Shown: one piece after another, positions 44,139 to 53,700 of the stretch | Layout of the letters: each line of letters starts with the position of its first letter | How positions within the stretch are numbered: the stretch's first letter is position 1 | NCBI GenBank assembly: GCA_021791195.1 | Contig: JAJYXB010000024.1 | Span: 1-64,000, forward strand | DNA: 64,000 nt | Origin: Actinomycetes bacterium | Lineage (GTDB): Bacteria; Actinomycetota; Thermoleophilia; BMS3ABIN01 | Direction: 5' to 3' | Notes under the pieces: generated by a model | Database searches by the model: none | What the model was told of the DNA's origin: nothing | The model's input: only the letters and a program-made list of their open reading frames with translations | Made by a program: the position numbers and the translations under genes

Positions 44139-44164
44139 ACCAGAGATCTGTGGAGGCTTTTTTT
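44129..44164 (+). terminator. Riboswitch 2 terminator; also hides the ribosome site
   Basis: An 11-bp stem (44129-44139 with 44147-44157, some G-U pairs) and a seven-base loop, followed by seven T (44158-44164). The left arm overlaps the aptamer's conserved GGCTTCTGCAG. The right arm contains TGGAGG, the ribosome site of the dynamin gene, and the T-run abuts its ATG. Both transcription and translation should be off without fluoride. Confidence 0.9.
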
Positions 44165-45940
44165 ATGAAAAAACTCGAGACATACTCGACCAATCGGGAA
44201 GAGCTGGGGCAAATGCTGGCGAGGCTGGCCGACGTCGTGAGCACGGAAGAGTCCCGCCGGACGCTCGCAGAAATTGCCCACAATGTCAGCCAGAACCGTT
44301 TCACACTGATCGTTGCCGGGCAGTTCAAGCGGGGCAAGACCACATTCATCAACGCATTGCTGGGCAGCGATCTGCTACCGGTGGCAATCATCCCGGTCAC
44401 ATCGATTATCACCGTGATCGGATACGGCGATGAACTTGGAATTGAACTCTTCTTCCAGGACGGCGGCCGCCGGGAGATCAGCCAGGCGGAGCTGCCGCAC
44501 TTTATCACGGAAAAGCAAAATCCACAAAACCGGGAAAATGTTGACCGGGTTGAAATTCACTATCCTTCACCTTACCTGAAAAACCACGTCGAGCTGATTG
44601 ACACGCCGGGTGTGGCCTCGATCCATAGCCACAATACCGAGACCACATACGGTTATCTGCCAAAAGCAGACGCCGCCATCTTCCTGGTCAGCGTCGATCC
44701 ACCCCTGACAGCGGCAGAGCTTCATTTCCTCAACGACCTGCGCACCTACGCCAACCGCATTTTCTTCGTGCAAAACAAAATTGACACGGTCAGCGAAAGC
44801 GACCGTGTCGAATCGCTGGAATTCACCCGCCGCGCCATCGAAGAGAATCTGGGGCTTGAGAACTTCAAGATTTACCCACTTTCTGCCAGGAACGCGCTGG
44901 AGGGCAAACTGGCGGGGGATCTGGACGCGGTCGAGGACAGCGGCCTGCCGGCCTTCGAACGCATGCTGGAGGAATTCCTGCTGACGGAGAAAGGCAATGT
45001 CATCATCAGCTCGGCTGTCAACAAGACACGGAGCGTGATTGACCAGGAGGTTTTTTCTTTAAGTTTGACGCAGCGCGCCCTGAAGGAACCGTTGGCTGAA
45101 CTGGAAAAAAAGATAAGCCTGTTTGAAGAGGCCCGGCAGGAGATCGAGCTGGAGCGTTCAGACAGCGAGTCGCTGGTGGGGCAGGAAGCAAGGCGCCTGG
45201 TCGACCGGTTGCTGCTGCCAGACCTGGATGCGCTCAAGGAGGAGAAGACGCGCACACTGACCCTGGAGATAAACGCCCTGGCCCGGGATACAGCTGAACT
45301 GGGCAACCGGGAGTTCGCCGAGACGATCAATGAATATCTTCACGACCGCGTGCATGACATCTTTAATGAATGGCGCGTGGCCGAGCAGGACCGGATCGAA
45401 CAGGAGCTCGCCCGGATCATCAGGCGTCTTGTGGAGCGCACCAACCGCATTATCGAAAGACTGACGGCCGTCTCCTCGCAGATTTTTGGCGCCAGCCTGA
45501 GCGGCTTCAGCGTCAGTGAATCCCTCGAAGGCGCATCGTCGTTCAGCTTCAAGATCGATGAAGACGTCAAGGTGGCCCTGGAGAGTATCACGGAAGCCGC
45601 CACGCTGATCATGCCCCGGCGTCTGGCGCACCGCAGAATTTTGAGCGAGGCGCGCGAGCGCACCGCGAAACAGATCGACCGGCATTGCGGGCGGTTGCGC
45701 CATGACCTGACCGGACAGATACTCGAAACCGTCGAGGCATTTCGCAGGCGACTGGCGGCGGTCGTTGAAAACACAAGCAGCGGGATCGAGGAGGCGCTTG
45801 ACACCGGCCGGCGCGCCCAGGCAAAAAGCGCGGCGGAGCTAAGGGAGTTTGAGGAAGAGCTCAACAACCGGCTCGCCGTGCTCAACCAGGTCTCCGAGGA
45901 TCTCGCGCAGTTGCGCCACAACTTGTCTGACACCGCATAA
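44165..45940 (+). CDS. Dynamin-family GTPase under fluoride riboswitch control
   Basis: The 591-residue protein has a dynamin-type GTPase domain: G1 GQFKRGKT (52-59), switch Thr79, G3 DTPG (146-149) and G4 NKID (204-207). A long helical, Glu/Arg-rich region (from about 300) forms the stalk; no transmembrane helix is evident. Bacterial dynamin-like proteins reshape or protect membranes. ATG 44165 is right after the terminator T-run, with GGAGG eight bases upstream. The next gene of the membrane complex starts 34 bp downstream on the same strand. Confidence 0.9.
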   Translation: MKKLETYSTNREELGQMLARLADVVSTEESRRTLAEIAHNVSQNRFTLIVAGQFKRGKTTFINALLGSDLLPVAIIPVTSIITVIGYGDELGIELFFQDGGRREISQAELPHFITEKQNPQNRENVDRVEIHYPSPYLKNHVELIDTPGVASIHSHNTETTYGYLPKADAAIFLVSVDPPLTAAELHFLNDLRTYANRIFFVQNKIDTVSESDRVESLEFTRRAIEENLGLENFKIYPLSARNALEGKLAGDLDAVEDSGLPAFERMLEEFLLTEKGNVIISSAVNKTRSVIDQEVFSLSLTQRALKEPLAELEKKISLFEEARQEIELERSDSESLVGQEARRLVDRLLLPDLDALKEEKTRTLTLEINALARDTAELGNREFAETINEYLHDRVHDIFNEWRVAEQDRIEQELARIIRRLVERTNRIIERLTAVSSQIFGASLSGFSVSESLEGASSFSFKIDEDVKVALESITEAATLIMPRRLAHRRILSEARERTAKQIDRHCGRLRHDLTGQILETVEAFRRRLAAVVENTSSGIEEALDTGRRAQAKSAAELREFEEELNNRLAVLNQVSEDLAQLRHNLSDTA

Positions 45941-45974
45941 ACGTATCTGTGTTACGAAGATCCCAGGGAGCTTC

Positions 45975-46925
45975 ATGGCAGATAAAATTGTGCTGAATCT
46001 GGCCCAGGTGCTATTTGTGATTGCCTTTTCTCCGCTCGCCGCGGGTGTGCTGGCACGGCTCAAGGAAGTGGTGCAGTCAAGGCGGGGGCCGGGCATTTTT
46101 CAGCCATACCGTGATTTATGGAAGCTCTTTCACAAAGACGAAATCGTCTCGGAGGAAAGCTCCTGGATCTTTCGCTTTGCTCCATATCTGATTTTTATCA
46201 TTCCCGTCTATGTGACGCTGCTGATCCCGGTGCTGACGAGTTTTCCGCTTTTTTTCGCCTTTATGGGCGATATGATCGGCGGCGGCTTTGCGCTGGCGCT
46301 GGGCGGTTTCTTCGCCACGCTGGCGGCGATTGACGCCGCCAATCCTTATGGCCCGATGGGCGCCAGCCGGACGCGGATGGTGGGATTTCTGGCCGAACCG
46401 GTTTTCATGATTGTGTTTTTCACCGTTTCGTTTGTCGCCGGCTCGACGATTCCATATATCGTCCAGCAACAATGGATAAACCCGGTGGCGAATTTTTTCA
46501 TGCCCGCCCACGTGCTGCTGCTGCTTGCCTTTCTCATGTTGATTCTGGCTGAGGGAGGCCGCCTCCCCGTGGATAATCCATCCGGCCATTTTGAACTGGC
46601 GATGATCGACGAATCCAAGTCGCTCGAATATTCGGGCCGTGGTTTGGCGCTGGTGAAATGGGGCGGCCATATGAAGCTGTTCGTCCTCATGTGCATCTAT
46701 CTCAATGTGCTGGTGGCCCCCTGGGGGCTGGCCGGAGAACAATCCTTCGGCGCTGTGCTGCTGGCAATCCCCCAGGTGCTTTTGAAGATTTTTGTCTTCC
46801 TGCTCGTGCTGGTGATCATTGAATCCTCGCTCGCCAAACTGCGGCTGTTTCGCATCTCGGAGTTCCTGGGCGCCGCATTTGTCATCTGTGTAGCGGCGAT
46901 GGTCTCGCAGATATTTCCGCTTTGA
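45975..46925 (+). CDS. Hydrogenase-4-type membrane subunit, HyfC/NuoH family
   Basis: This 316-residue, eight-helix protein is the quinone/ion-module anchor subunit (NuoH, HycD/HyfC): it has SRRGPGIFQPYRDLWKLF, AIDAANPYGPMGASRTRMV and the acidic loop ILAEGGRLPVDNPSGHFEL. It connects the soluble arm to the antiporter-like subunits. It starts 34 bp after the dynamin gene with AGGGAG upstream. The complex it belongs to lacks the Ni site (see the large subunit). Confidence 0.9.
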   Translation: MADKIVLNLAQVLFVIAFSPLAAGVLARLKEVVQSRRGPGIFQPYRDLWKLFHKDEIVSEESSWIFRFAPYLIFIIPVYVTLLIPVLTSFPLFFAFMGDMIGGGFALALGGFFATLAAIDAANPYGPMGASRTRMVGFLAEPVFMIVFFTVSFVAGSTIPYIVQQQWINPVANFFMPAHVLLLLAFLMLILAEGGRLPVDNPSGHFELAMIDESKSLEYSGRGLALVKWGGHMKLFVLMCIYLNVLVAPWGLAGEQSFGAVLLAIPQVLLKIFVFLLVLVIIESSLAKLRLFRISEFLGAAFVICVAAMVSQIFPL

Positions 46926-46937
46926 AAGGAAGATGAT

Positions 46938-47633
46938 GTGACAGATCAGCTCCTGGATAACCTGAATGCGCTGGTCACAGGATTGTTTTTGCTGACCGCT
47001 TTTGGCATCGTGGCGATGCGGCAGACGCGCGGCGTTTTTAACCTCTTTATCATCCAGTCCATTCTGCTGGCCCTGTCAGCCCTGATCCTGGGCCTGCGTC
47101 ACGGGTCAGAGGATCTTTACGGGGTGGCCCTGGTGAATATCATCATCAAGCCGCTGATCCTTCCCTGGCTGTTGCGTATTACAGTGCCGGAGGAGGTCTA
47201 TACGCGCCGGGAGGTCAGCCAGGCGCTGAATATCCCGACTTCCCTGCTCATCGCCTTGGCGCTGGCGATCCTGGCTTACTTCATCAGCCAGCCGCTGCTG
47301 AATGCGGTGGCGCCGGAATTTCAGGGTCCGAATGTGCCGATCGGCATCGCCGGCCTGCTGCTGGGGGCGTTTGCCATCACGGTGAGACGGGAGGCGATCC
47401 CGCTGCTTGTTGGCATCCTGGCGATGGAGAACGGCGCATTTTTGAGTGGCATTGCCATTTCTCGCGGCCTGCCACTACTGGTAGAGTTGGCCATCGCCAC
47501 TGATGGCCTGGTCGTTGTCTTTATCATGGGCGTGTTGACCCGCGCCGCAAAAAGGCATATCGGCACGACGGCTGTCGGCGAGCTGGCCCGCCTGAAAGAA
47601 ATGGCGCCGGCTGCCGGCGAGGGGGAAGAATGA
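46938..47633 (+). CDS. Hydrogenase-4 component E-like membrane subunit (HyfE)
   Basis: The 231-residue protein, with about seven hydrophobic segments, resembles HyfE: LFLLTAFGIVAMRQTRGVFNLF near the N-terminus and ENGAFLSGIAISRGLPLLVEL near the C-terminus (NuoK-like core). It starts at GTG 46938, 12 bp after HyfC, and overlaps the next gene by 4 bp. Confidence 0.88.
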   Translation: MTDQLLDNLNALVTGLFLLTAFGIVAMRQTRGVFNLFIIQSILLALSALILGLRHGSEDLYGVALVNIIIKPLILPWLLRITVPEEVYTRREVSQALNIPTSLLIALALAILAYFISQPLLNAVAPEFQGPNVPIGIAGLLLGAFAITVRREAIPLLVGILAMENGAFLSGIAISRGLPLLVELAIATDGLVVVFIMGVLTRAAKRHIGTTAVGELARLKEMAPAAGEGEE

Positions 47634-49153
47634 GCGTCGTTTTCATCCTGTTCCTGCCCCTGATTGCATCGGCGCTTATCCTGCTGCCGCTTCGGCAAGC
47701 CTGGGCGGGCATGATCACCCTTGCCTCTTCGCTGGCGGTGCTGTTTCTGGCCGCGCGGGTGGCGCTGCTGGTTTCTGCCGGCAACATAGTGACTTCCGTG
47801 CTCGGCATCGGCTTGCTGAAATGGATTTCTGTCGATGGCTTAAGCAGCCTGATATTGCTGCTGATCGCCTTTATCGGCGCCACCGCGGCCCTGTATTCTG
47901 TCGGTTACATGGCGCACGGAAGCTTCACGCCCCGCAAAATACGCATCTACTACATCAATTTCAACATGTTTGTCTTCTCCATGCTCGCCATTCCCATTCT
48001 CGCCGAGCCGACGCTTGTTTGGATCTCTGTAGCGCTGACAACGCTCACTTCAGCCCTGATTGTATCTTTTGATGATACGCGCGAAGCGCTGGAGGCGGCA
48101 TGGAAGTATGTTGTGCTCTCGCTTATGGGAGCCGGCGTGGCGCTGTTTGGATTCCTGCTGCTGTACTCGGCCCTGCAGGCTTCCGGCAGCGACGCCACGT
48201 TCTCCTGGAGCGGCCTGATCCAGGCTGCGCCCAGGATGCCCCCAGCCTTGCTGCAGGTTGCGTTCCTGCTGATCCTCATCGGCCTGGGAACCAAAGCCGG
48301 GCTCGTGCCGATGCACACCTGGCTGCCAGACGCCCACAGCCAGGCGCCTTCACCGGTGTGCGCCCTGCTTTCCGGGATTGAAACCTCGGCCATTCTTTAC
48401 GTGATCATGCGGCTGTTCCCGATCATGTCCGCTTCACCGGATGCCCACGCCGGCACCCTGGCGATCATTCTTGGCCTGGTCTCTGCCGGAACCGCGGCTT
48501 TCCTGCTGCTACAGGCCAGCGATTACAAGCGCATGTTTGCTTTTTCCACCGTGGAACACATGGGCATTATTCTGACCGCCATCGGACTGGGCGCCGCCGG
48601 CGCGAACTACGCTGCCCTGCAACAGGTCATCAGCCACAGTGTGACCAAGTCATTCTGTTTCTTTGCCGCCGGGATCGTGCTGATGAATCTGGGAACGCGG
48701 AAAATCACTTCGGTGCGAGGGCTGATTTCCAAATCTCCCTTTACCGGCGCCGCGCTTGTTTTTGGAGGCTTGGCAATCACCGGCGCGCCGCCGCTGGCGG
48801 TTTTTTTAAGTGAGTTCTCCATTCTGAAGGCGGGGCTGGCGCAGGCAGATTATCTGGCCATGGGACTCCTGTCATTTTTTATCCTGGTCGCCTTCTTTGG
48901 CATCATGATGAAAATCAACCAGATGGTGTTTGGCAAATCGGGAAATGAAACCGGGGGCGCCCTACCCCCGGTTTCCGGAACCGGGTCCGGGCAACAGCAG
49001 TCAGACAGTTGTGATGCCGGCAGGTTTCATCTGCCTGTCACCTGCCGGCTGGCGATGATACTGGCGGCCTTGCCTGTGCTGGTGCTTGGCCTCTATATTC
49101 CCCAACCGCTGCAGAACCTGCTAACGCAGGCAACTGCCGCCCTGACGAGATAA
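47630..49153 (+). CDS. Antiporter-like subunit, HyfF/NuoM-N family
   Basis: The 507-residue protein has about 14 hydrophobic segments and the proton-conducting-transporter motif: ALEAAWKYVVLSLMG, GLVPMHTWLPDAHSQAPSPV, and the key Lys in DYKRMFAFSTVEHMG. It should carry one proton or sodium path. The start overlaps HyfE by 4 bp; the HyfG-like gene follows after 8 bp. Confidence 0.92.
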   Translation: MSVVFILFLPLIASALILLPLRQAWAGMITLASSLAVLFLAARVALLVSAGNIVTSVLGIGLLKWISVDGLSSLILLLIAFIGATAALYSVGYMAHGSFTPRKIRIYYINFNMFVFSMLAIPILAEPTLVWISVALTTLTSALIVSFDDTREALEAAWKYVVLSLMGAGVALFGFLLLYSALQASGSDATFSWSGLIQAAPRMPPALLQVAFLLILIGLGTKAGLVPMHTWLPDAHSQAPSPVCALLSGIETSAILYVIMRLFPIMSASPDAHAGTLAIILGLVSAGTAAFLLLQASDYKRMFAFSTVEHMGIILTAIGLGAAGANYAALQQVISHSVTKSFCFFAAGIVLMNLGTRKITSVRGLISKSPFTGAALVFGGLAITGAPPLAVFLSEFSILKAGLAQADYLAMGLLSFFILVAFFGIMMKINQMVFGKSGNETGGALPPVSGTGSGQQQSDSCDAGRFHLPVTCRLAMILAALPVLVLGLYIPQPLQNLLTQATAALTR

Positions 49154-49161
49154 TCGCGATC

Positions 49162-50739
49162 ATGGCGCTCCTGCTGAAAGAACAAATTGATAAGCGGTGG
49201 CCGGACCAGGCAAAGTGCACCTGCACCGGCGGCCCTCACCTGTATGAAATCACTTGTGCCCGGGAGACGCTGGCGGAGCTCTGCGGCTGGCTTTTTATTG
49301 ATATGCGACTTAAATTTGCTACTCTTGTTGTCGAAGAGGCGTCCCGGGAGTGGCGACTGCGTTACATTTTTTATGGTGGCGCCGGCGCCGTGTGGGTGCA
49401 TGTTCTGGCCAGCTCGCCCTGCTCTGAGGAATCTTTTCCCAGTATTGTCGAATCTGTTCATGCTGCGGACTGGCACGAGCGCGAGGCCGAGGACATGTTT
49501 GGCCTGACATTCGCCGGCCATCCCCGCCTCGGTGATTTTATCCTGCACGATGACGCCTGGCAGGAAAACGTCCAGCCGATGCGGCATCATTTTGACCCGC
49601 AGATGGCTATCCGCTTCCGCAAACCCGCCGCTGACTGGCGGCCGCACCGCATCGTGCAGGAAGAGGGCGCGTTTGTCATGCCGGTGGGGCCGAAATTCTC
49701 CGGCGCCACCGAATCAGTTCATTTTCTGCTGGAAACCGTGGGCGAGGATGTCATCCGCTTTACCCCCCGCCTGTTTTATAAATGGCGAGCGATAGAGAAG
49801 CTGGCGGAAGCCAAACCCGCCGGGCGGGTCCTGCTGCTGGCAGAACGCTTTGCCGCGACAACCGCCTTCGCTCACGGACTGGCGTATTGCCAGGCTGTCG
49901 AGCGGATTTGCGGGGCAGAAGTCCCGCCGCGGGCGGCAGCCCTGCGTATTTTTCTGGCGGAACTCGAGCGGCTGCGGCAGCATGCCGGCGCGATTCAGGA
50001 AATCTGCGAATCCACGGCGCTGGTCGTTGCCGCCAGCGGGGCCGGGATCGTGGAAGAAGATTTGCTGCGCATCTCTGGTGAGCTCACCGGCCATCGCTAC
50101 CTGTTTGGCATGCTGGCGCCGGGAGGCTTGCTGGTCGACTTGCCAGACCTGGCCTGCCAGCGGGCGCTGCGAGGCTCACAACAAGTCCTGCGACAACTGG
50201 AAAAACTCGAAGCGCGGCTGCGTGTTTCCAGCAGTTTTCTCGACCGCCTCGAAGAGGTTGGCCTGGTGGCTCACCAGGTGGCGACTGCTTACGGCTTGCT
50301 GGGGCCGGTTGCGCGCGCCTCGGCAGACGCTCATGATCTGCGCCGCGAACATCCCTATTCAGGCTACGAGAAATTTCAGTTCGAGGTGCCCAGCGAGGAG
50401 GAAGGCGACGGTTACGCGCGGCTGCGGGTGCTGTTTGCCGAATGCCGGCAATCGGTGCGCATCATGGAGCAGGCGCTCGACACGGTCGCGGGCGGCAGCG
50501 TTTGCCGATCCTTCCCGTTTCGCGCGGGCGCCGCCCTGGGCTGGGCCGAAGCGCCGCGCGGCGCCACGTTTCATTGGGTGCGCCTCGATGATCAGGGGTA
50601 CATCGACCGCTACCATGTCACGGCGCCTTCGTTTGCAAACTGGCACGGGTTCCATGCCGCCGTCGAAAATTTTGCCTTTCAGGATTTTCCCATCATGCTC
50701 GCATCCTTCGACCTTTCCGTATCCGAGGCCGACAGATGA
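49162..50739 (+). CDS. Ehr-type large subunit (HyfG/NuoCD-like) lacking all Ni-binding cysteines
   Basis: The 525-residue protein joins a NuoC-like part (to about 145, with ADWHEREAEDMFGLTFAGHP) to a hydrogenase/NuoD-like part (about 170-525). The N-terminal Ni motif ERxCGxC reads ERFAATTAFAHG, with Ala231 and Thr234 in the Cys positions, and the C-terminal motif DPCxxC reads DLSVSE, with Ser519 and Glu522. All four ligands are gone, so it cannot be a NiFe hydrogenase. It matches the energy-converting hydrogenase-related (Ehr) complexes. The redox partner, if any, is unknown. Confidence 0.85.
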   Translation: MALLLKEQIDKRWPDQAKCTCTGGPHLYEITCARETLAELCGWLFIDMRLKFATLVVEEASREWRLRYIFYGGAGAVWVHVLASSPCSEESFPSIVESVHAADWHEREAEDMFGLTFAGHPRLGDFILHDDAWQENVQPMRHHFDPQMAIRFRKPAADWRPHRIVQEEGAFVMPVGPKFSGATESVHFLLETVGEDVIRFTPRLFYKWRAIEKLAEAKPAGRVLLLAERFAATTAFAHGLAYCQAVERICGAEVPPRAAALRIFLAELERLRQHAGAIQEICESTALVVAASGAGIVEEDLLRISGELTGHRYLFGMLAPGGLLVDLPDLACQRALRGSQQVLRQLEKLEARLRVSSSFLDRLEEVGLVAHQVATAYGLLGPVARASADAHDLRREHPYSGYEKFQFEVPSEEEGDGYARLRVLFAECRQSVRIMEQALDTVAGGSVCRSFPFRAGAALGWAEAPRGATFHWVRLDDQGYIDRYHVTAPSFANWHGFHAAVENFAFQDFPIMLASFDLSVSEADR

Positions 50740-50767
50740 ATACAATCGCTAAACGGGCTTGGATCAT

Positions 50768-51523
50768 ATGAGCCACTGGGTCTTCAATGGCATCCGGACG
50801 GGCATAAAAACCTCCGCCTATCCCCGCCGCCCCGAGACCGCCGCCGGCGTCACCCCGGGGCTGCCCCGGGGGAGAAAGCTCGATGCCGGGGAAGCAAAAG
50901 CACTGATGGATACCTGCCCGGCAGAGGTATTCCGCCTGGAAGATGGCAGGGTGCTGGCGGACGTCCGCCGCTGCATCCACTGCTATCGCTGCATGCGCAT
51001 CGCCCCGCATCCGGCGCTCTGGGAGCAGTCTTATGAATGGGCGCTTCAGCCAGGCCGGGAAACCGGATTCGTTTCTGCTTTTAAAAAATCGATCAACATC
51101 TGTGTCGTGGATGCCGGTGATTGCGGCTCGTGCCTGAACGAAGTCAGACAGTTGAACAACCCGTATTACAACATCCACAGGCTGGGATTTTTTATCACCC
51201 CCACGCCTCGTCATGCGGATGTATTGCTGGTGGTGGGTCCGGTGACGGATCACATGAGCCTGGCGCTGCAAAAAGTCTATAACGCCATGCCCACCCCGAA
51301 ACTGGTGGTGGCTGTTGGCGTCTGCGCCCTTAGCGGCGGTGTATTTGCTGAAAGCTTTGCCTGCGCCGGCGGTGTGACAGACGTGCTGCCGATTGATGTG
51401 GAGGTGCCGGGCAACCCGCCGCCGCCGCTGGCGATCATTCACGGCCTCCTGGTGGCGACGGGGCGCAAGGCGCCGGTTGACATGCCGGCCACACCCTACC
51501 AATCCGGTGGGTCCGGCCCATGA
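50768..51523 (+). CDS. Ehr small subunit: ferredoxin half fused to NuoB-like domain
   Basis: This 251-residue protein has an N-terminal iron-sulfur segment (Cys50-Pro plus CIHCYRC, Cys69/72/75, enough for one [4Fe-4S] cluster), then a NuoB/HyfI-like domain with DCGSC (Cys119/122), VGVCALSGG (Cys186) and EVPGNPPPP. The last motif is normally PGCPP; Asn216 replaces the fourth ligand of the proximal cluster. ATG 50768 is used; a TTG at 50759 is possible. The next gene overlaps by 4 bp. Confidence 0.82.
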   Translation: MSHWVFNGIRTGIKTSAYPRRPETAAGVTPGLPRGRKLDAGEAKALMDTCPAEVFRLEDGRVLADVRRCIHCYRCMRIAPHPALWEQSYEWALQPGRETGFVSAFKKSINICVVDAGDCGSCLNEVRQLNNPYYNIHRLGFFITPTPRHADVLLVVGPVTDHMSLALQKVYNAMPTPKLVVAVGVCALSGGVFAESFACAGGVTDVLPIDVEVPGNPPPPLAIIHGLLVATGRKAPVDMPATPYQSGGSGP

Positions 51524-53694
51524 TGGCAACGTCGGCGGCACGGGTGTTCATCGTCATCACCGGTTTCTTCGCCCTCTGCGGCGCTGGCGTTCTGCTTTCT
51601 TTGATTGCGCCGCGCCAGCGGCAGGGCAGCGTGCTCGCCGTAGCCGGTTGCCTGGCGGCAGCGGCGCTGATCCTGGCAGGTAGCGCCACACTCATCCTGG
51701 GCGAAAATTTCAGGCAGCCGCTATGGTCGCTGCCCAACCTTGGGACGATGACAATCAGCCTCGACCAGCTTTCAGCGGTATTCCTGCTGGTTACGGGACT
51801 GGTGCTGTTTCCGGCATCAATTTTTGCCGGCTCCCAGCTGAAGCGGCGGTCGAGCCCCACGGGCCGCGTGTTTACGGTGCTGCTGCTGGCGCTCTATGCC
51901 GCCATCGGCCTGATCTTTATTTCCGGTGACGCCTTTTTGTTCCTGCTGGCGTGGGAAGCAATGTCCATTTTTTCCTACCTGCTCATTGTCTTTTTCCGCA
52001 AGCAAAACAATGACGCATCCGGTGCCGGTTATCTTTTTCTGGCCATGGGCGAGGCGGGCACACTGGCTGCTGTGCTGGGGTTTCTCTTGCTCGGCGTAAA
52101 CGCCGGCTCGCTTGATTTCGCTGCCATCCATGCCGCCGCGCCGGGATTTGGCCCAGGTGTCAGGTGGGCGGTTTTTTTGCTCTCGTTTTTCGGATTCGGC
52201 GTCAAGGCCGGGCTGGCGCCAGTGAATTTCTGGCTGCCGCGCGCCTATGCTGCCGCATCACGGGCATTTGTGCCAGTACTGGCGGGCGCCACCCTGAACC
52301 TGGGCCTTTACGGACTTCTGCGAGTGAATGCCGGCCTGATGCCCGCGACCGGCTCAGGGCCAGGTCTGATCGCGCTTATTGCCGGCACGATAACAGCCCT
52401 GGTCGGCATTCTCTATGCCACGACAGAGAATGATCTTAAAGTCATTCTGGCGCACAGCTCGATTGAAAACGTTGGCATCGTCGTCACCGGCTTTGGCGCC
52501 GGCATGATATTCGTGGGGACGGACCATCCGGTGCCGGCGGCGATTGCCTTTGTGGCCGCACTTTATCACCTGGTCAATCATTCACTCTTCAAGACCCTGC
52601 TGTTTATCGGCGCTGGCGAAGTGGAAAGCCAGACCGGCACCCGTGACCTGAACAAACTCGGGGGATTGATCAAGTGGATGCCAATGGCCTCGCTGGCCTT
52701 CCTGGTCGGCACGCTCTCAATCTCGGCTCTGCCGCCACTGAACGGCTTCGTCAGTGAATGGCTGATACTGCAGACCATGCTGCGCTCGGCAGAGTTATCC
52801 TCCGCGGGCGTGAAGCTGGCTTTCTCCCTGGCCGGCGCCGGCCTGGCGCTGACGGCGGCGCTGGCAGTCACCTGTTTTGTCAAAGTGTTTGCCATGGGCT
52901 TTCTGGGGATGCGGCGCCGTGATGAAAATCCGCGGGTTGTTGAGGCTAAATCCGGCACGCTGGTGCCGATGTTTTTGCTAGGGGCACTCTGCCTCGGATT
53001 AGGGCTGCTGCCTACATATGTGATCCCGGCGCTTGGTCCGGCCGTCCGGCCACTGGCAGGAGCGAGCGCGACCGATGCCCTGGTGCCGCCTTTCTTCACC
53101 TCCAGCCCGGCACACAACACCTTGCCTCCTGCTTTTGTCCAGGACTTTCAAGGCCTGGGCGCCCAGGTGGGGCAAAACCTGCTGCCGGGCCGGGGCCTGG
53201 TGGTGCTGCACCGGGGCGGCGCGGAAAACCCTGTGATCTTCGCCATGTCTCCCTTTTACATGGCAATCATCCTGGTCATCCTGCTGCTCGCGACATATGT
53301 TGTCATCCGCATCTGGCTGACACGCGGGCGCAGTCTGGCCAGGCGCAAACGCTGGGACGGCGGCGTGCGGCGGCTGCTGCCGGAAATGACCTACACGGCG
53401 ACCGGCTTTTCCAATCCGGTGCGGGTGATCTTTGATGCCGTATTCAGGCCAACGGCCGTGGAGGACACCAGCGAGTCGGTAACCAGGCATTTCCGTACCG
53501 CTATCCGGCGCGAGCGAGAGCGCACCTACCTGGTCGACCGGCTGGTTTTCTATCCCGTCAGGGCGGTGCTGATGCGGATTGCGCGCACCCTGGCCCGTCT
53601 GCACCAGGGCCGGCTTAACACTTATGCCGCATATGTGCTGGCTGCTTTGCTGCTGATGCTCCTCGGGTTCCTGGTGTTCCAGTCATCGTGGTGA
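51520..53694 (+). CDS. Antiporter-like subunit with long C-terminus, HyfB/NuoL family
   Basis: The 724-residue protein has about 16 hydrophobic segments. The proton-conducting core includes LLAWEAMSIFSYLLIVFFRK, FGFGVKAGLAPVNFWLPRAY and NDLKVILAHSSIENVGI. The C-terminal part has a soluble segment (RKRWDGGVRRLLPEMTYTATG) and a last helix, as in HyfB. It is the last intact gene of the run; the enolase remnant begins six bases later. Confidence 0.92.
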   Translation: MMATSAARVFIVITGFFALCGAGVLLSLIAPRQRQGSVLAVAGCLAAAALILAGSATLILGENFRQPLWSLPNLGTMTISLDQLSAVFLLVTGLVLFPASIFAGSQLKRRSSPTGRVFTVLLLALYAAIGLIFISGDAFLFLLAWEAMSIFSYLLIVFFRKQNNDASGAGYLFLAMGEAGTLAAVLGFLLLGVNAGSLDFAAIHAAAPGFGPGVRWAVFLLSFFGFGVKAGLAPVNFWLPRAYAAASRAFVPVLAGATLNLGLYGLLRVNAGLMPATGSGPGLIALIAGTITALVGILYATTENDLKVILAHSSIENVGIVVTGFGAGMIFVGTDHPVPAAIAFVAALYHLVNHSLFKTLLFIGAGEVESQTGTRDLNKLGGLIKWMPMASLAFLVGTLSISALPPLNGFVSEWLILQTMLRSAELSSAGVKLAFSLAGAGLALTAALAVTCFVKVFAMGFLGMRRRDENPRVVEAKSGTLVPMFLLGALCLGLGLLPTYVIPALGPAVRPLAGASATDALVPPFFTSSPAHNTLPPAFVQDFQGLGAQVGQNLLPGRGLVVLHRGGAENPVIFAMSPFYMAIILVILLLATYVVIRIWLTRGRSLARRKRWDGGVRRLLPEMTYTATGFSNPVRVIFDAVFRPTAVEDTSESVTRHFRTAIRRERERTYLVDRLVFYPVRAVLMRIARTLARLHQGRLNTYAAYVLAALLLMLLGFLVFQSSW

Positions 53695-53700
53695 TCATTT

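Noticed and set aside
49162-50739. A functional NiFe hydrogenase large subunit
   Set aside because: All four Ni-binding Cys positions are Ala, Thr, Ser and Glu, so the hydrogenase label would be wrong.
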